A DNA stretch of 64,000 nt from Nitrospinota bacterium (GCA_016208975.1 JACQXA010000001.1:127834-191833), one strand, 5' to 3'; positions 1-8,715 are shown, counted from the stretch's first letter. Numbers and translations are program-made. Notes: a model not told the origin generated them from the sequence alone.

Positions 1-365
1 AGTTGTACAACGACACTTATGGCCACCAGGCCGGCGACGAATGTTTGAAGATGGTGGCGCACACCCTTTCAGGGCTGGTAAAAAGAGCCGGTGAACTTTT
101 GGCCAGGTATGGCGGCGAGGAGTTCGCCATTATCGCCCCGGACAGCGATCAGGATAGTACGCTGGCCTTGTCTGAAAAACTTCGCTACGCAATAGAATCT
201 TTGGATATTGCTCACAAACGGTCGCCTTATGGCAAAGTTACCATAAGTCTTGGTTTTGCGACCCTGGCCGCAAATACAGGTTTCACCGAAAGCGATTTGA
301 TCCGGTTAGCCGACGAGGCCCTATATCGGGCCAAGGGCGGCGGCCGCAACAGGGTTGAGCAATAA
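1..365 (+). CDS. Diguanylate cyclase (GGDEF domain), 3' part only
   Basis: Only the C-terminal 120 residues are in the window; the reading frame is open to the left edge, so the start and any sensor domain lie outside. The piece is the catalytic core of a GGDEF domain, which makes cyclic di-GMP from two GTP. It has the nucleotide and metal region YNDTYGHQAGD, the active-site loop RYGGEEF, and the family ending ADEALYRAKGGGRNRV. The product-inhibition site five residues before GGEEF reads RAGE, not RxxD, so feedback inhibition may be weak. The stop is followed within about 50 bases by a fold-back repeat. Family assignment is certain; the sensory input is unknown. Confidence 0.93.
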   Translation, partial: LYNDTYGHQAGDECLKMVAHTLSGLVKRAGELLARYGGEEFAIIAPDSDQDSTLALSEKLRYAIESLDIAHKRSPYGKVTISLGFATLAANTGFTESDLIRLADEALYRAKGGGRNRVEQ

Positions 366-417
366 TTTCTGCGCATGAGCGCTGGCGAAGGATTGGGAAT
401 CCGAGGTCAGCGACCTC

Positions 418-526
418 GTTTGAAAGTACAGGGGAGATTCTTCACTTACGCTCAGAATGACAATATAAGAGCCGTTGATAACATTGTCATCCTGAGCGAA
501 GCGCAAGCGAAGTGAAGGATCTGTCT
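418..526 (+). repeat. Fold-back element, copy A (partial)
   Basis: This is the first of eight copies of a 149-bp hairpin-forming element. Copy A starts inside the left terminal repeat (TTTGAAAGTACAGG) and breaks off after GGATCTGTCTG, where copy B begins. The distance between matching bases of A and B is exactly 120 bp, so the two are a tandem pair that may have arisen by insertion of one copy into another or by slippage. Confidence 0.85.
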
Positions 527-669
527 GTAGTGTCTCAGTTTGAAAGTACAGGGGAGATTCTTCACTTACGCTCAGAATGACAATATAAAAGCCGTTGATA
601 ACATTGTCATCCTGAGCGAAGCGCAAGCGAAGTGAAGGATCTGTCCATTATTTGAGATGCAAACTGAAG
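527..669 (+). repeat. Fold-back element, copy B
   Basis: The left end GTAGTGTCTCAGTTTGAA is intact; the right end (TTTGAGATGCAAACTGA) is diverged. The internal arms AGATTCTTCACTTACGCTCAG and CTGAGCG...AAGTGAAGGATCT are inverted relative to each other. The right arm runs into the 3' end of the tautomerase gene on the minus strand and supplies its last codons and stop. Confidence 0.88.
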
Positions 670-855
670 TTCGACTTCTGAAAAAGGCACACCACCACGG
701 GCCCAATGTTTTCTGGGCACATCGGTGATTATGCAGGTGAAATGCTCGGCGGGAATTTTTAAAACCTCGGCCGCCGCCGTGGTTACTTTCATCAACAGCT
801 CTTTTTTAATTTCGTCGGGCCGGCCTTCGAACATCTCGATACGGATAATCGGCAT
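607..855 (-). CDS. 4-oxalocrotonate tautomerase family protein with repeat-derived tail
   Basis: The protein is 82 residues and starts MPIIRIEMFEGR. The family uses Pro2, exposed after Met removal, as the general base in keto-enol tautomerisation; Pro2 is present here. The conserved part ends near GGVPFSEVELQ, about residue 65, which is the usual length of these small oligomeric enzymes. The last roughly 17 residues (ASQIMDRSFTSLALRSG) are translated from fold-back repeat copy B, so the original end has been replaced or extended. The gene starts 18 bases after the parE stop and is probably the last gene of a parC-parE operon. The substrate cannot be told from sequence. Confidence 0.85.
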   Translation of the reverse strand: MPIIRIEMFEGRPDEIKKELLMKVTTAAAEVLKIPAEHFTCIITDVPRKHWARGGVPFSEVELQFASQIMDRSFTSLALRSG

Positions 856-873
856 TATCGAAACTTGCCTCCT

Positions 874-2784
874 TTAAATATCCAGCTCACCACCGGCGTT
901 TACAAATGCGGCGGAATTCTCTTTTATAAAATCATATCTGGCCGAAGCGTCTTTCCCCATCAGCCTGGTAACCGTATCCTCGACGGTCTCGGCGTCTTGA
1001 ATAGAAACTTTCAATAACTTGCGGCGGTTTGGATCCATTGTGGTTTCTTTTAGTATTTGCATAGGCATCTCGCCAAGACCCTTATACCGGTGAAGCTCCG
1101 GCTTTACGTTTTTAGGCGCCATGATCAGGATGGTGGCCTTTTCTTCATCGTCCTGGGCGTACTTAACAGTCTTTCCCAGTTCTATCCGGTACAGAGGTGG
1201 TTGAGCGAGATAAACATTACCTTTATCAATAAGTTGCGGCATGTAGCGGTAAAAGAACGTGAGCAGTAGCGCGCTTATGTGAGCCCCGTCCACATCGGCA
1301 TCGGTCATTATGATTATCTTCTCATAACGCAGTTTGGAGTAATCGAACGAGTCGCCTATGCCCGCGCCTATGGTTGTAGTTAACGCTTTGATTTCATTGT
1401 TATTGGCTAATTTTTCCGGGGTGGCGTTCTCCACGTTCAGGATTTTACCCCGCAAGGGTAGCACGGCCTGGATGCGCCGATCCCGCGCCTGTTTGGATGA
1501 GCCACCGGCGGAATCCCCTTCCACCAGGAAAAGCTCGCACATGGCCGGGTCTGTGGACGAGCAGTCCGCCAATTTTCCGGGCAAAGTAAGCCTATGACTT
1601 ATTGGGGTTTTCCGCATAACCGCCTCTTTGGCGGAGCGGGACGCCATCCGCGCCTGGGCGGCCAATATCACCCGGCTTATGATGGATTCCGCCGACGAGG
1701 GGTTTTCCAGCAAGTAACGCTCAAACGCTGTCCGCACCATGGCTTCCACAGCGGCTTGTGCCTCGGGATTGTTCAGCTTCTCCTTGGTTTGCCCTTGGAA
1801 CTGCGGGTTTGAGAGGAATATGGAGATTACAGCTGTTAACCCTTCCCGCACATCATCGGTGGTAATTGCTGGCGCCTTACCTTTGGGGGCAGTCCTTTCG
1901 ATATGGCTCCGGAGTATCTTCGTAAGGGCATTCCGCAACCCCGCCTCATGGGTTCCACCATCGGATGTGAACACGGAATTGGCGTAGGAATAAACTACGT
2001 TCTCCGTGTTCTCAGTCCATTGCAAGGCCACCTCTATCTGCATCCCGTTCTTCTGGTTGTGATAGAAGTAGTTACTGCCAATGGGTTTCCTGCCTTCAAG
2101 CAGTTTCTTTAAAAAGTCCCGTATCCCATTCTCATAATGGAACTTTTCGCTGGTGTTGTCCCGTTCATCCACCACTGTAATAGTGAGGCCGGAATTCAGG
2201 AAAGCCTTCGTTTCGGCTCTATCTGCTATCAGCTTCTTGCTAAACGTAGTTTTACTAAATATTTGCGGGTCTGGTTTAAAAGTAATTTTTGAACCTTTTT
2301 TCCGCGTGTCCCCTACTCTTTTCAGCTTTCCAAGGGGCTTTCCGCGAGAGAATTGCTGGTTCCATTCATACCCATCTTTACAAACAGTTACATCCAGATG
2401 CTCAGAAAGCGCATTAACTACCGAAATGCCCACGCCGTGCAAACCGCCGGAAGCGGAGTAGCTCTTGTTTGAAAACTTCGCGCCAGAGTGGAGGGTGGTC
2501 ATGATTATTTCCAGCGCCGGGCGGTTGAACTTGGGGTGGTTGTCCACCGGGATACCCCGCCCATCGTCCTCCACGGATATGGAGCCATCGGCCTTGACGG
2601 TTACGACGATGTGTTGGCAATAACCGTTGATGGCCTCGTCCACGGCGTTGTCCATGGCTTCCCATACCAGGTGGTGCAGACCCGTAAGGTCCGTACCGCC
2701 TATATACATACCTGGGCGAACCCGGACAGGCTCCAGCCCTTCGAGTACCTCTATGTGTTTCGCTGAATAATCGTTAGCGGTCAT
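874..2784 (-). CDS. parE: DNA topoisomerase IV subunit B
   Basis: This is the ATPase subunit of a type IIA topoisomerase, 636 residues. The N-terminal GHKL ATPase has WEAMDNAVDEA (Glu42, Asn46), DDGRGIP (about 73-79) and the ATP lid GLHGVGISVVNALSE. The TOPRIM domain has LVEGDSAGG (near 420) and TDADVDGAH (near 495), which bind the catalytic magnesium ions; RYKGLGEM follows. It lies 15 bases after a ParC/GyrA-like gene. The pairing, the short length and the motif SSKQARDRRIQAVLPLRG favour ParE over GyrB, but the split between ParE and a short GyrB is not absolute. It acts with ParC to decatenate chromosomes. Confidence 0.9.
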   Translation of the reverse strand: MTANDYSAKHIEVLEGLEPVRVRPGMYIGGTDLTGLHHLVWEAMDNAVDEAINGYCQHIVVTVKADGSISVEDDGRGIPVDNHPKFNRPALEIIMTTLHSGAKFSNKSYSASGGLHGVGISVVNALSEHLDVTVCKDGYEWNQQFSRGKPLGKLKRVGDTRKKGSKITFKPDPQIFSKTTFSKKLIADRAETKAFLNSGLTITVVDERDNTSEKFHYENGIRDFLKKLLEGRKPIGSNYFYHNQKNGMQIEVALQWTENTENVVYSYANSVFTSDGGTHEAGLRNALTKILRSHIERTAPKGKAPAITTDDVREGLTAVISIFLSNPQFQGQTKEKLNNPEAQAAVEAMVRTAFERYLLENPSSAESIISRVILAAQARMASRSAKEAVMRKTPISHRLTLPGKLADCSSTDPAMCELFLVEGDSAGGSSKQARDRRIQAVLPLRGKILNVENATPEKLANNNEIKALTTTIGAGIGDSFDYSKLRYEKIIIMTDADVDGAHISALLLTFFYRYMPQLIDKGNVYLAQPPLYRIELGKTVKYAQDDEEKATILIMAPKNVKPELHRYKGLGEMPMQILKETTMDPNRRKLLKVSIQDAETVEDTVTRLMGKDASARYDFIKENSAAFVNAGGELDI

Positions 2785-2799
2785 GGATTTAGAATAACT

Positions 2800-5190
2800 C
2801 TAGCCAACTTTCCTGATGCCGATAAGTTTCCGTTTAGGGGAGGCCAGTTTCTTGCCAGCGCTTCCCCTTCCACCTTTTTCCAGGGAGGATATTTTGATCA
2901 GGTCATCCTTTCCGGCGATATACACTATGGCTATCTGTTCGGATTTGGATACACTTCTGGCCCCCGCCAGCACCACGCCGGGTTTCATTTTTATCAGCCT
3001 AACCCCTGCCCCGGCTCCGGCCAGCACGGGGATTTCATCGGTGTTCATAAGCAACCCATGGCCATCGCCGGACAGGACGAACAACATCGGTTTTCTTTCA
3101 ACCACCGTGACGCTGAACACCGCATCGTCGTCTTTCAAATTGGCCACTTTCCGGCCGTTCTTGGTGGTTTCCCCCGCGGCCAGCGCGCCACCGAACCTGA
3201 ATCCCATGCCTGCTTCGGTAACAAGCATCAGTTCGGCGTTTTCGTCCACTATTTCCCCGTAAACCTTGCCCACTTCTGTGGATTTGAGCTGATCGAACAG
3301 ATCCCGCTGGCCGACTTTGCGGGCTTTATCCCCTTCTTCGGCTTCCGCGCCCTCCTGGGCTTTTATCATGCCGATGACGGATATCAACCGCTCCCCATCG
3401 CCGAACTTGAAGAACGACTGCACCGGGTCGCCGAATCCGGCCGTTTGGGTAATCTCCAGCGCGCGCGCCGTATAAACTTTTCCGGCGGAGGTGAAGAAAC
3501 ATACGAAGTCCCGGGTGTTCAGCGGCAACCAGGCCAGAAGGCTGTCCCCCTCCTTGAACCGGAGCGACTCCGGGTTGGCCACGTTTTTAAGCCTGCGTAT
3601 CCAGCCGCTACGGGAAACTATTACGTTCGTGTCCTCGTGCTGGATGAAGCTCTCCGCGTCGAATTCCTGCTCTTCCATTCCGCCCAAGACGATTTTAGTG
3701 CGCCGGGCATCGCCATATTTTTCCTTTATCTCCAGCAGTTCCTTGCGGACCACTTTCCACATTTTGCCGGGGCTGGCCAGGACGGAGTCTATAATTTCCC
3801 GTTCCGCCTCTTTTTCCGCCTTCTCTTTTTTGATTTTCGAGATTTCCAGCCCAACCAGGGCCGACAGGCGCAGGTCCAAAATGGCGTTGGCCTGGATTTC
3901 GTCCAGCTTGAAATGGCCCATCAAGCCCTGCCGGGCCTCGTCTTTAACCTTGGCTTTGCGTATGATGGCAATGGCCGTGTCCAAGTCGTTATATACCTTG
4001 GCGTAGGCTTTTAAGATATGGAGCCGCTCGTCAATCAGCTTAAGCTCGTACCTCAACCGTTTTTCGGTGGTGACAAGCCTGAAATCCAGGAATGACCGGA
4101 GCATTTGCCCCAAGGAATGCCGCAACGGGACCGATTCCGCCGTCAGCGCCGTGAGGTTCACCGGGAAGCTGATTTGCAGGTCGGAATGTTTGAACAGGAA
4201 GCCCATGGCCATTTCCGGATCCACATCCGGCGATCTGGGCTCCAGCACTATGCGGATGTCTTCCGTGGATTCGTCGCGGATGTCCACGATGGTGGGCAGT
4301 TTTTTCTCCACGATAAGCTCGGCTATCTTTTCGATAAGCCTGCTTTTATTCACCGTGTAGGGTATGGAGGTTATCACCAACTGCCATTTACCCTTAGGCA
4401 GTTCCTCCTTATTCCACTCTCCCCTAAGCTTTATGGAGCCCCTGCCCGTTTCGTATATTTCCTTTAACTCGGCTTTCGAGGTGATGGATGTGGCGCCGGT
4501 GGGGAAATCCGGCCCCTTTATGTATTTAAGGATGTCTTTGGTTTCCAGCCGTGGTTCATCAATCATCGCCACCAGGGCGTTTACCGTCTCTGAAAGATTG
4601 TGGGGCGGAATGTTGGTGGCCAAGCCCACGGCGATGCCGGAAGAGCCGTTAACTATGAGATTCGGGAACCGGGCCGGCAGAAGCCGGGGCTCTATGTTGG
4701 TTTCGTCATAGGTGGGATTGAACTCAACCGTTTCCTTGTGGAGGTCTTCCAGCAGTTCCCCGGCGATTTTTGTAAGCTTGGCCTCGGTATATCGCATGGC
4801 CGCCGCGGCGTCGCCATCTATGTTGCCGAAGTTTCCTTGCCCCTCCACCAACGGGTAACGCAACGAAAAATCCTGGGCAAGGCGCACCATGGTGTCATAC
4901 ACCGCCTGGTCGCCATGGGGATGGTATTTACCTATAACATCGCCTACCACCGCCGCGGATTTCCTGAACCTGGCGTCGGCGGACAACCGCAACTGGCTCA
5001 TGGCGTACAGAACCCGCCGGTGAACCGGTTTCAACCCGTCCCGCACATCGGGCAAAGCGCGGGACACAATGGTAGATAGGGCGTACGAAAGGAACCGGGA
5101 CTCCAATTCCTCCTTGAAATGGACCTCCTGAACTATCCCGCCACCACCCTCATCGGCTGGCTCTTTACCCTTTTTAGACTTAGTCCCCAT
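2800..5190 (-). CDS. parC: DNA topoisomerase IV subunit A
   Basis: This is the DNA breakage-reunion subunit, 796 residues. After a low-complexity start (GGGG near 15-18) comes the winged-helix core with catalytic tyrosine 134 in [10 protein letters not shown] and the quinolone-determining region [10 protein letters not shown] at 90-99. Where E. coli GyrA has Ser83, this protein has Gln95; the acidic residue matching Asp87 is kept (Asp99). A coiled-coil tower follows (about 370-480), then a C-terminal beta-pinwheel without a clean GyrA box, which fits ParC rather than GyrA. The gene is first in the parC-parE-tautomerase run and has an AT-rich upstream region (5191-5300) where a promoter is likely. 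Confidence 0.9.
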   Translation of the reverse strand: MGTKSKKGKEPADEGGGGIVQEVHFKEELESRFLSYALSTIVSRALPDVRDGLKPVHRRVLYAMSQLRLSADARFRKSAAVVGDVIGKYHPHGDQAVYDTMVRLAQDFSLRYPLVEGQGNFGNIDGDAAAAMRYTEAKLTKIAGELLEDLHKETVEFNPTYDETNIEPRLLPARFPNLIVNGSSGIAVGLATNIPPHNLSETVNALVAMIDEPRLETKDILKYIKGPDFPTGATSITSKAELKEIYETGRGSIKLRGEWNKEELPKGKWQLVITSIPYTVNKSRLIEKIAELIVEKKLPTIVDIRDESTEDIRIVLEPRSPDVDPEMAMGFLFKHSDLQISFPVNLTALTAESVPLRHSLGQMLRSFLDFRLVTTEKRLRYELKLIDERLHILKAYAKVYNDLDTAIAIIRKAKVKDEARQGLMGHFKLDEIQANAILDLRLSALVGLEISKIKKEKAEKEAEREIIDSVLASPGKMWKVVRKELLEIKEKYGDARRTKIVLGGMEEQEFDAESFIQHEDTNVIVSRSGWIRRLKNVANPESLRFKEGDSLLAWLPLNTRDFVCFFTSAGKVYTARALEITQTAGFGDPVQSFFKFGDGERLISVIGMIKAQEGAEAEEGDKARKVGQRDLFDQLKSTEVGKVYGEIVDENAELMLVTEAGMGFRFGGALAAGETTKNGRKVANLKDDDAVFSVTVVERKPMLFVLSGDGHGLLMNTDEIPVLAGAGAGVRLIKMKPGVVLAGARSVSKSEQIAIVYIAGKDDLIKISSLEKGGRGSAGKKLASPKRKLIGIRKVG

Positions 5191-5359
5191 TCCCTACAAT
5201 GCCATTAAAACGACAACATATATTAAAATATATACTATGCAATTAACATAGCTTTATATAGAGCATGAGGCATCCAAACGTCAACAAACTTTTTAGTTTA
5301 ATGAATGGAACGTAGTCGCAAACAGGGGTTTGTGGGATAATGTTAAACATTAAGGTATG

Positions 5360-5401
5360 TAGCATTACTGATTGTTCTATCAGGACTTTGCGGCAATGCT
5401 A
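5360..5401 (-). other. Nested stem-loop after the metal-binding protein gene
   Basis: An outer 7-bp stem TAGCATT/AATGCTA (5360-5366 with 5395-5401) encloses a 5-bp stem CTGAT/ATCAG (5368-5372 with 5379-5383). It starts 14 bases after the stop of the minus-strand gene ending at 5415. There is no T tract, so it is not a standard intrinsic terminator; it may protect or process the 3' end. Confidence 0.4.
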
Positions 5402-5414
5402 GCTTTAAATCGTC

Positions 5415-6335
5415 TCACCTTAAAGCTTTTTCGAACATGGCGGCGTTAAACCTCATTAACTCAATGTAACCACCGGTCTTTCGAGATCCACCCTCTGGAT
5501 CAACGGCCACAACTTTAACCCCAGCCTCTTCCGCAAGAACCTCCCCCAGCCTGGTGGGAAATTGAGGCTCCACCATCACGGCTTTCACCCCTTTCTGTTT
5601 TATCTCTTTAACCAGCCGGGTCATGTGTTTTGCGGAGGGTTCCCTGCCGGGGGCCATTTCTATGACTCCCGCCACTTTCAGCCCATAGCGTCTGGCGAAA
5701 TAAGGCCAGGCGTTGTGGAAGGATACGAAACCCCGTGTCAGGTTTTTATCCGACAGTTTTTTTTCTATTTCCTTGTCCAGATTCAAAAGCTCATTGGCCA
5801 CAACTTCCGCCTGGCTGATAAATTCTTTTTTCCGGGATGGCATTTTCTCCGCCAGTTTCACCCCGATATGCCTGGCCACATCGGCCATGATTGAGGGGTC
5901 GAGCCAATAGTGGGGGTTCACCGCGCCATGATGATGATCTTCTTCACCTTCGTGATGCCCTTCCTCTTCCGACGATATGGGGTTTTTCACCACTTTGGAG
6001 CAATCCACATATAGCGTTTGCCTACCGCTGGTTTTTAGGAGTTTTGATAGCCAGGATTCCAGGCCGAACCCAGCCATCACCACAAGATCGGCCTTGCCGA
6101 GGGATTTCAGATCGCCGGGGGTGGGCTCGTAGGTGTGGGGGCTTTGGCCGGGTTTTAGCATGACGGTGACATTTACGGCGTCTCCCCCTACCCTTTTGGC
6201 GATATCGCCGAAGGGAAGGATGGTAGCCGTAACGTTCAAGCTGGTGGCTTGCGCCTCGCAAGGGGGGGGCGATATAAGCGCGATTCCCGCCATCAGCGCG
6301 GTTATCGCCAATAATGCGCCGAGTCTCCCAAACAT
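5415..6335 (-). CDS. znuA: Zinc/manganese ABC transporter periplasmic binding protein
   Basis: This is a cluster A-I metal-binding protein of the ZnuA/TroA type, 306 residues from the chosen start. It has a signal peptide (MFGRLGALLAITALMAGIAL...CEAQA), the first ligand region GQSPHTYEPTPGDL, a histidine- and acid-rich loop (GHHEGEEDHHHGAVNPHYW) typical of zinc-specific members, then VSFHNAWPYFARRYGL and a final Asp region AVDPEGG. The frame is open further upstream, but those 45 codons are translated from a palindromic repeat (6343-6438), so the start at 6335 is preferred. No permease or ATPase gene is adjacent, so the rest of the transporter must be elsewhere. Zinc rather than manganese is inferred from the His-rich loop. 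Confidence 0.88.
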   Translation of the reverse strand: MFGRLGALLAITALMAGIALISPPPCEAQATSLNVTATILPFGDIAKRVGGDAVNVTVMLKPGQSPHTYEPTPGDLKSLGKADLVVMAGFGLESWLSKLLKTSGRQTLYVDCSKVVKNPISSEEEGHHEGEEDHHHGAVNPHYWLDPSIMADVARHIGVKLAEKMPSRKKEFISQAEVVANELLNLDKEIEKKLSDKNLTRGFVSFHNAWPYFARRYGLKVAGVIEMAPGREPSAKHMTRLVKEIKQKGVKAVMVEPQFPTRLGEVLAEEAGVKVVAVDPEGGSRKTGGYIELMRFNAAMFEKALR

Positions 6336-6342
6336 GCGCGTG

Positions 6343-6438
6343 ATGTCATGCCGGACTTGATCCGGCATCCGGGCTTCTTTCCTTTCACATCGAGGCCATG
6401 ATCCCGGATAGGCGCTTTCGCCCCTTCCGGGATGACAT
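6343..6438. repeat. Palindromic intergenic repeat, family 2, copy 1
   Basis: The 96-bp imperfect palindrome has ends ATGTCATGCCGGACTTGATC and GATCCCGGA...CCGGGATGACAT. A second copy is at 16329-16422. It sits directly upstream of the metal-binding protein gene, and reading through it gives the false N-terminal extension of that gene. Confidence 0.8.
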
Positions 6439-6550
6439 TGAGCAAAAAGGGTCCGGCAATTGGCTGTCATATCTTCATTCCTAAAAGCTCATCCGTGGGG
6501 TATTATTACAGCTTTTCCACCAAGCATTTCAACACAAAGAAATACCTGCG

Positions 6551-7288
6551 ATGAGTGAAGCAAAACTACTGGCTGTGGTGGTAATGGCGGGGGGCAAAGG
6601 TGTTCGGATGAAATCCGAATTGCCCAAGGCGCTGGCCATGTTCAAAGGGCGTCCCATGCTTTCAAGCGTGCTGGACACAGCCAGGGCGCTGACGCCGGAT
6701 AAAATTGTGGTGATAGTTGGGCACAAACGCGAAGTTGTGATAGAAGCCGTAAAAGCCACGGACGTGGTTTTCGCCGCACAGGAGCCGCAACTGGGCACCG
6801 CCCATGCCGTGGCCCAGGCGCGGGAGGCGCTGGCCGGGTTTAAAGGAAGCGTGGCGGTCCTTTCGGCGGATGTTCCGGCCATAACCGTTGATACCCTGCG
6901 CAAACTGATTAACCTGCGGGAAACTGAAAACGCCGCCATATCCGTGCTGACCTGTGTTCTGGACAATCCGGCTTCTTACGGCAGGATAATCCGCGAGGGG
7001 AGCAGGGTTGTCGCCAATGTCGAGGCTAAAGACGCCACGCCGGAACAGCTGAAGATAAATGAAATAAACAGCGGCGTTTATGTGTTCGACGCAGGTTTCC
7101 TGTTCGAATCCATAACAAAGGTTGGGAACGAAAACGCCCAGAAAGAATATTACCTGACCGACCTTATCGCCATGGCGGTGAACGCCGGGCTGAAAGTATC
7201 TGCCCTGATAGCGGAAAATCCGGCGGAAACCCTTGGGGTGAACACGCTGGAAGACCTTCAGAAGCTGGAATCGGCCGCTGGAAGGTAG
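6551..7288 (+). CDS. N-acetylglucosamine-1-phosphate uridylyltransferase (GlmU N-terminal domain alone)
   Basis: At 245 residues this is the nucleotidyltransferase half of GlmU, which makes UDP-GlcNAc from GlcNAc-1-phosphate and UTP; no acetyltransferase domain follows. The signature is MAGGKGVRMKSELPKAL with Arg19 and Lys26 in place, followed by AAQEPQLGTAHAVAQA (uracil contact) and LSADVPAI (metal Asp). It also has NEINSGVYVFD and NAQKEYYLTDL, both typical of GlmU. The last codons run to the left end of fold-back element copy C, and the TAG stop is formed by the element's GTAGTG end. It is first in a run with three further hexosamine-pathway genes and a second GlmU-like gene, which suggests amino-sugar nucleotide synthesis for the envelope. 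Confidence 0.88.
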   Translation: MSEAKLLAVVVMAGGKGVRMKSELPKALAMFKGRPMLSSVLDTARALTPDKIVVIVGHKREVVIEAVKATDVVFAAQEPQLGTAHAVAQAREALAGFKGSVAVLSADVPAITVDTLRKLINLRETENAAISVLTCVLDNPASYGRIIREGSRVVANVEAKDATPEQLKINEINSGVYVFDAGFLFESITKVGNENAQKEYYLTDLIAMAVNAGLKVSALIAENPAETLGVNTLEDLQKLESAAGR

Positions 7289-7433
7289 TGTCCCAGTTTG
7301 AAAGTACAGGGGAGATTCTTCACTCACGCTCAGAATGACAATATAAAATCCGTTGATAACATAGTCATCCTGGGCGAAGCGCATGCGAAGTGAAGGATCC
7401 GTCTGTTACTTGAGATTCAAACTGGGACACCAC
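7285..7433 (+). repeat. Fold-back element, copy C, with 10-bp flanking direct repeat
   Basis: This is the full 149-bp element, from GTAGTGTCCCAGTTTGAA to TTCAAACTGGGACACCAC. It is flanked on both sides by CCGCTGGAAG (7275-7284 and 7434-7443), a perfect 10-bp direct repeat that looks like a target-site duplication. It lies between the uridylyltransferase gene and the next gene of the cluster. Confidence 0.9.
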
Positions 7434-7515
7434 CCGCTGGAAGCTTCAATTGAAACAGCTTACTCGTTGGATTATACTGAAACGCTATTATCCAGAACGG
7501 AACAAACTATAAAGC

Positions 7516-8715
7516 ATGAAAGCTCTTGTATTGGCAGGCGGCAGAGGCGGGAACATGGCTCCCTTCTCCGAGACGCGCCCCAACCCCATGATTCCCGTGG
7601 CGGGGCGGTATGTTATCGATCACACTCTGGCGATGTTGAAGAACGCCGGGGTGAGCCATGTTTACATGGTCATCGGCCACAACAAGGAGAAAATAAGGGA
7701 ACACCTCACAAATAACCCGCCGCCTGGGATGTCCATGAACTTTGTGGACCAGGGCAAGCCCAACGGCATCGGCGGCGCTATATTAAAAGCCAAAGACAAA
7801 TTCGCCCCCGGCGACCATTTTCTGCTGGTTTACGCGGACACAATAACCACCAGCAACATATTCTCCGTAACCAACCAGACATACGGGTTGCATAACGAGC
7901 CTACGGCGGCCATCTGCCTTACGAAGTCATCGGAGAAATACGGCAACGTTTATCTTGGGCCCGACGCGAAGATAACAAGGATAATCGAAAAACCCAGCAT
8001 CCGCGAGGGCTTGGCCAACTATGTGCTGGCTGGGGTTTTCGTGCTACCGGCCACATTCTTCGACTATCTGCAAGCGGCCAAAGGCGACATGGAAACGGCG
8101 CTCAAGGCGCTGATAAAAAAACAATCCCTTCGCGCCTCCATCTGGGAGGACGATTGGCTGGATATGGCCTATCCGTGGGACGCGCTTACCGCCAACCGCG
8201 CGATAATGGACACCTGGAAGGACGCGCGGATACACCAAAGCGTTGCCCTTCAGGGCGCAAGCCTGAAAGGGCCTGTTTATGTGTCCGAAGGTGTGGAAAT
8301 CCGCCCCGGAGCGGTGCTGGAAGGCCCGGCCTACATCGGGCCGAACTGTTTTATCGGCCATAACGCCCTTGTCCGCCCATACACCTGTATCGGCGCCAAC
8401 AGCGTTATCGGCCATGGAACGGAGCTTAAGAACTGCATTCTTTTCTCCGGGGTGAAAGTGGGCGGCTTGTGTTTCATTGGCGACTCGGTGATAGGCGAGA
8501 ACGTGGACATCGGCGCGGGAGTGATGACCATAAACCAGCGGATGGAAACCAGGGACATCCGCGTGAAGATAGGAAAGGCCGCCATAAGCGCCGGGCTTGA
8601 AAAGCTGGGCGCGTTCGTTGGGGATGGGGCCGTGATAGGCGCCTCTAACACCATAGCCTCCGGCGTGGTGGTTGAGGCCGGAAAAGTAATCAACCACAAC
8701 TGTTCGGTAAAGTAG
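7516..8715 (+). CDS. GlmU-like two-domain protein with degenerate catalytic residues
   Basis: The protein is 399 residues: an N-terminal sugar nucleotidyltransferase fold (1-230) and a C-terminal left-handed beta-helix (about 240-399, with repeats such as IRPGAVLEGPAYIG and IGENVDIGAG). The layout matches archaeal-type bifunctional sugar-1-phosphate nucleotidylyltransferase/acetyltransferases. The nucleotidyltransferase signature reads LAGGRGGNMAPFSETRPNPM: the usual Arg is Asn13 and the usual Lys of the PK pair is Asn23. In the beta-helix, the catalytic His of GlmU (GHLTYLGD) is replaced by Gly317 (VGGLCFIGD). Neighbours at 6551 and 12597 keep these residues. It may be a regulatory or scaffolding partner, or act on another substrate. 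Fold assignment is firm; activity is doubtful. Confidence 0.8.
   Translation: MKALVLAGGRGGNMAPFSETRPNPMIPVAGRYVIDHTLAMLKNAGVSHVYMVIGHNKEKIREHLTNNPPPGMSMNFVDQGKPNGIGGAILKAKDKFAPGDHFLLVYADTITTSNIFSVTNQTYGLHNEPTAAICLTKSSEKYGNVYLGPDAKITRIIEKPSIREGLANYVLAGVFVLPATFFDYLQAAKGDMETALKALIKKQSLRASIWEDDWLDMAYPWDALTANRAIMDTWKDARIHQSVALQGASLKGPVYVSEGVEIRPGAVLEGPAYIGPNCFIGHNALVRPYTCIGANSVIGHGTELKNCILFSGVKVGGLCFIGDSVIGENVDIGAGVMTINQRMETRDIRVKIGKAAISAGLEKLGAFVGDGAVIGASNTIASGVVVEAGKVINHNCSVK

Noticed and set aside
321-626. Minus-strand frame of 101 codons
   Set aside because: It is a translation of fold-back copies A and B (the repeated ILSVSEESP phrase), with no ribosome site or family.
418-669. CRISPR array
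   Set aside because: The two repeats are long, unequal and lack short regular spacers.
3058-4014. 318-codon plus-strand frame opposite parC
   Set aside because: Antisense shadow of a conserved topoisomerase gene.
6339-6470. N-terminal extension of the metal-binding protein
   Set aside because: It is encoded by the second palindromic repeat; the signal peptide begins at 6335.
7383-7715. Plus-strand frame across copy C and the next gene
   Set aside because: It starts in the repeat and then overlaps a well-supported GlmU-like gene in another frame.
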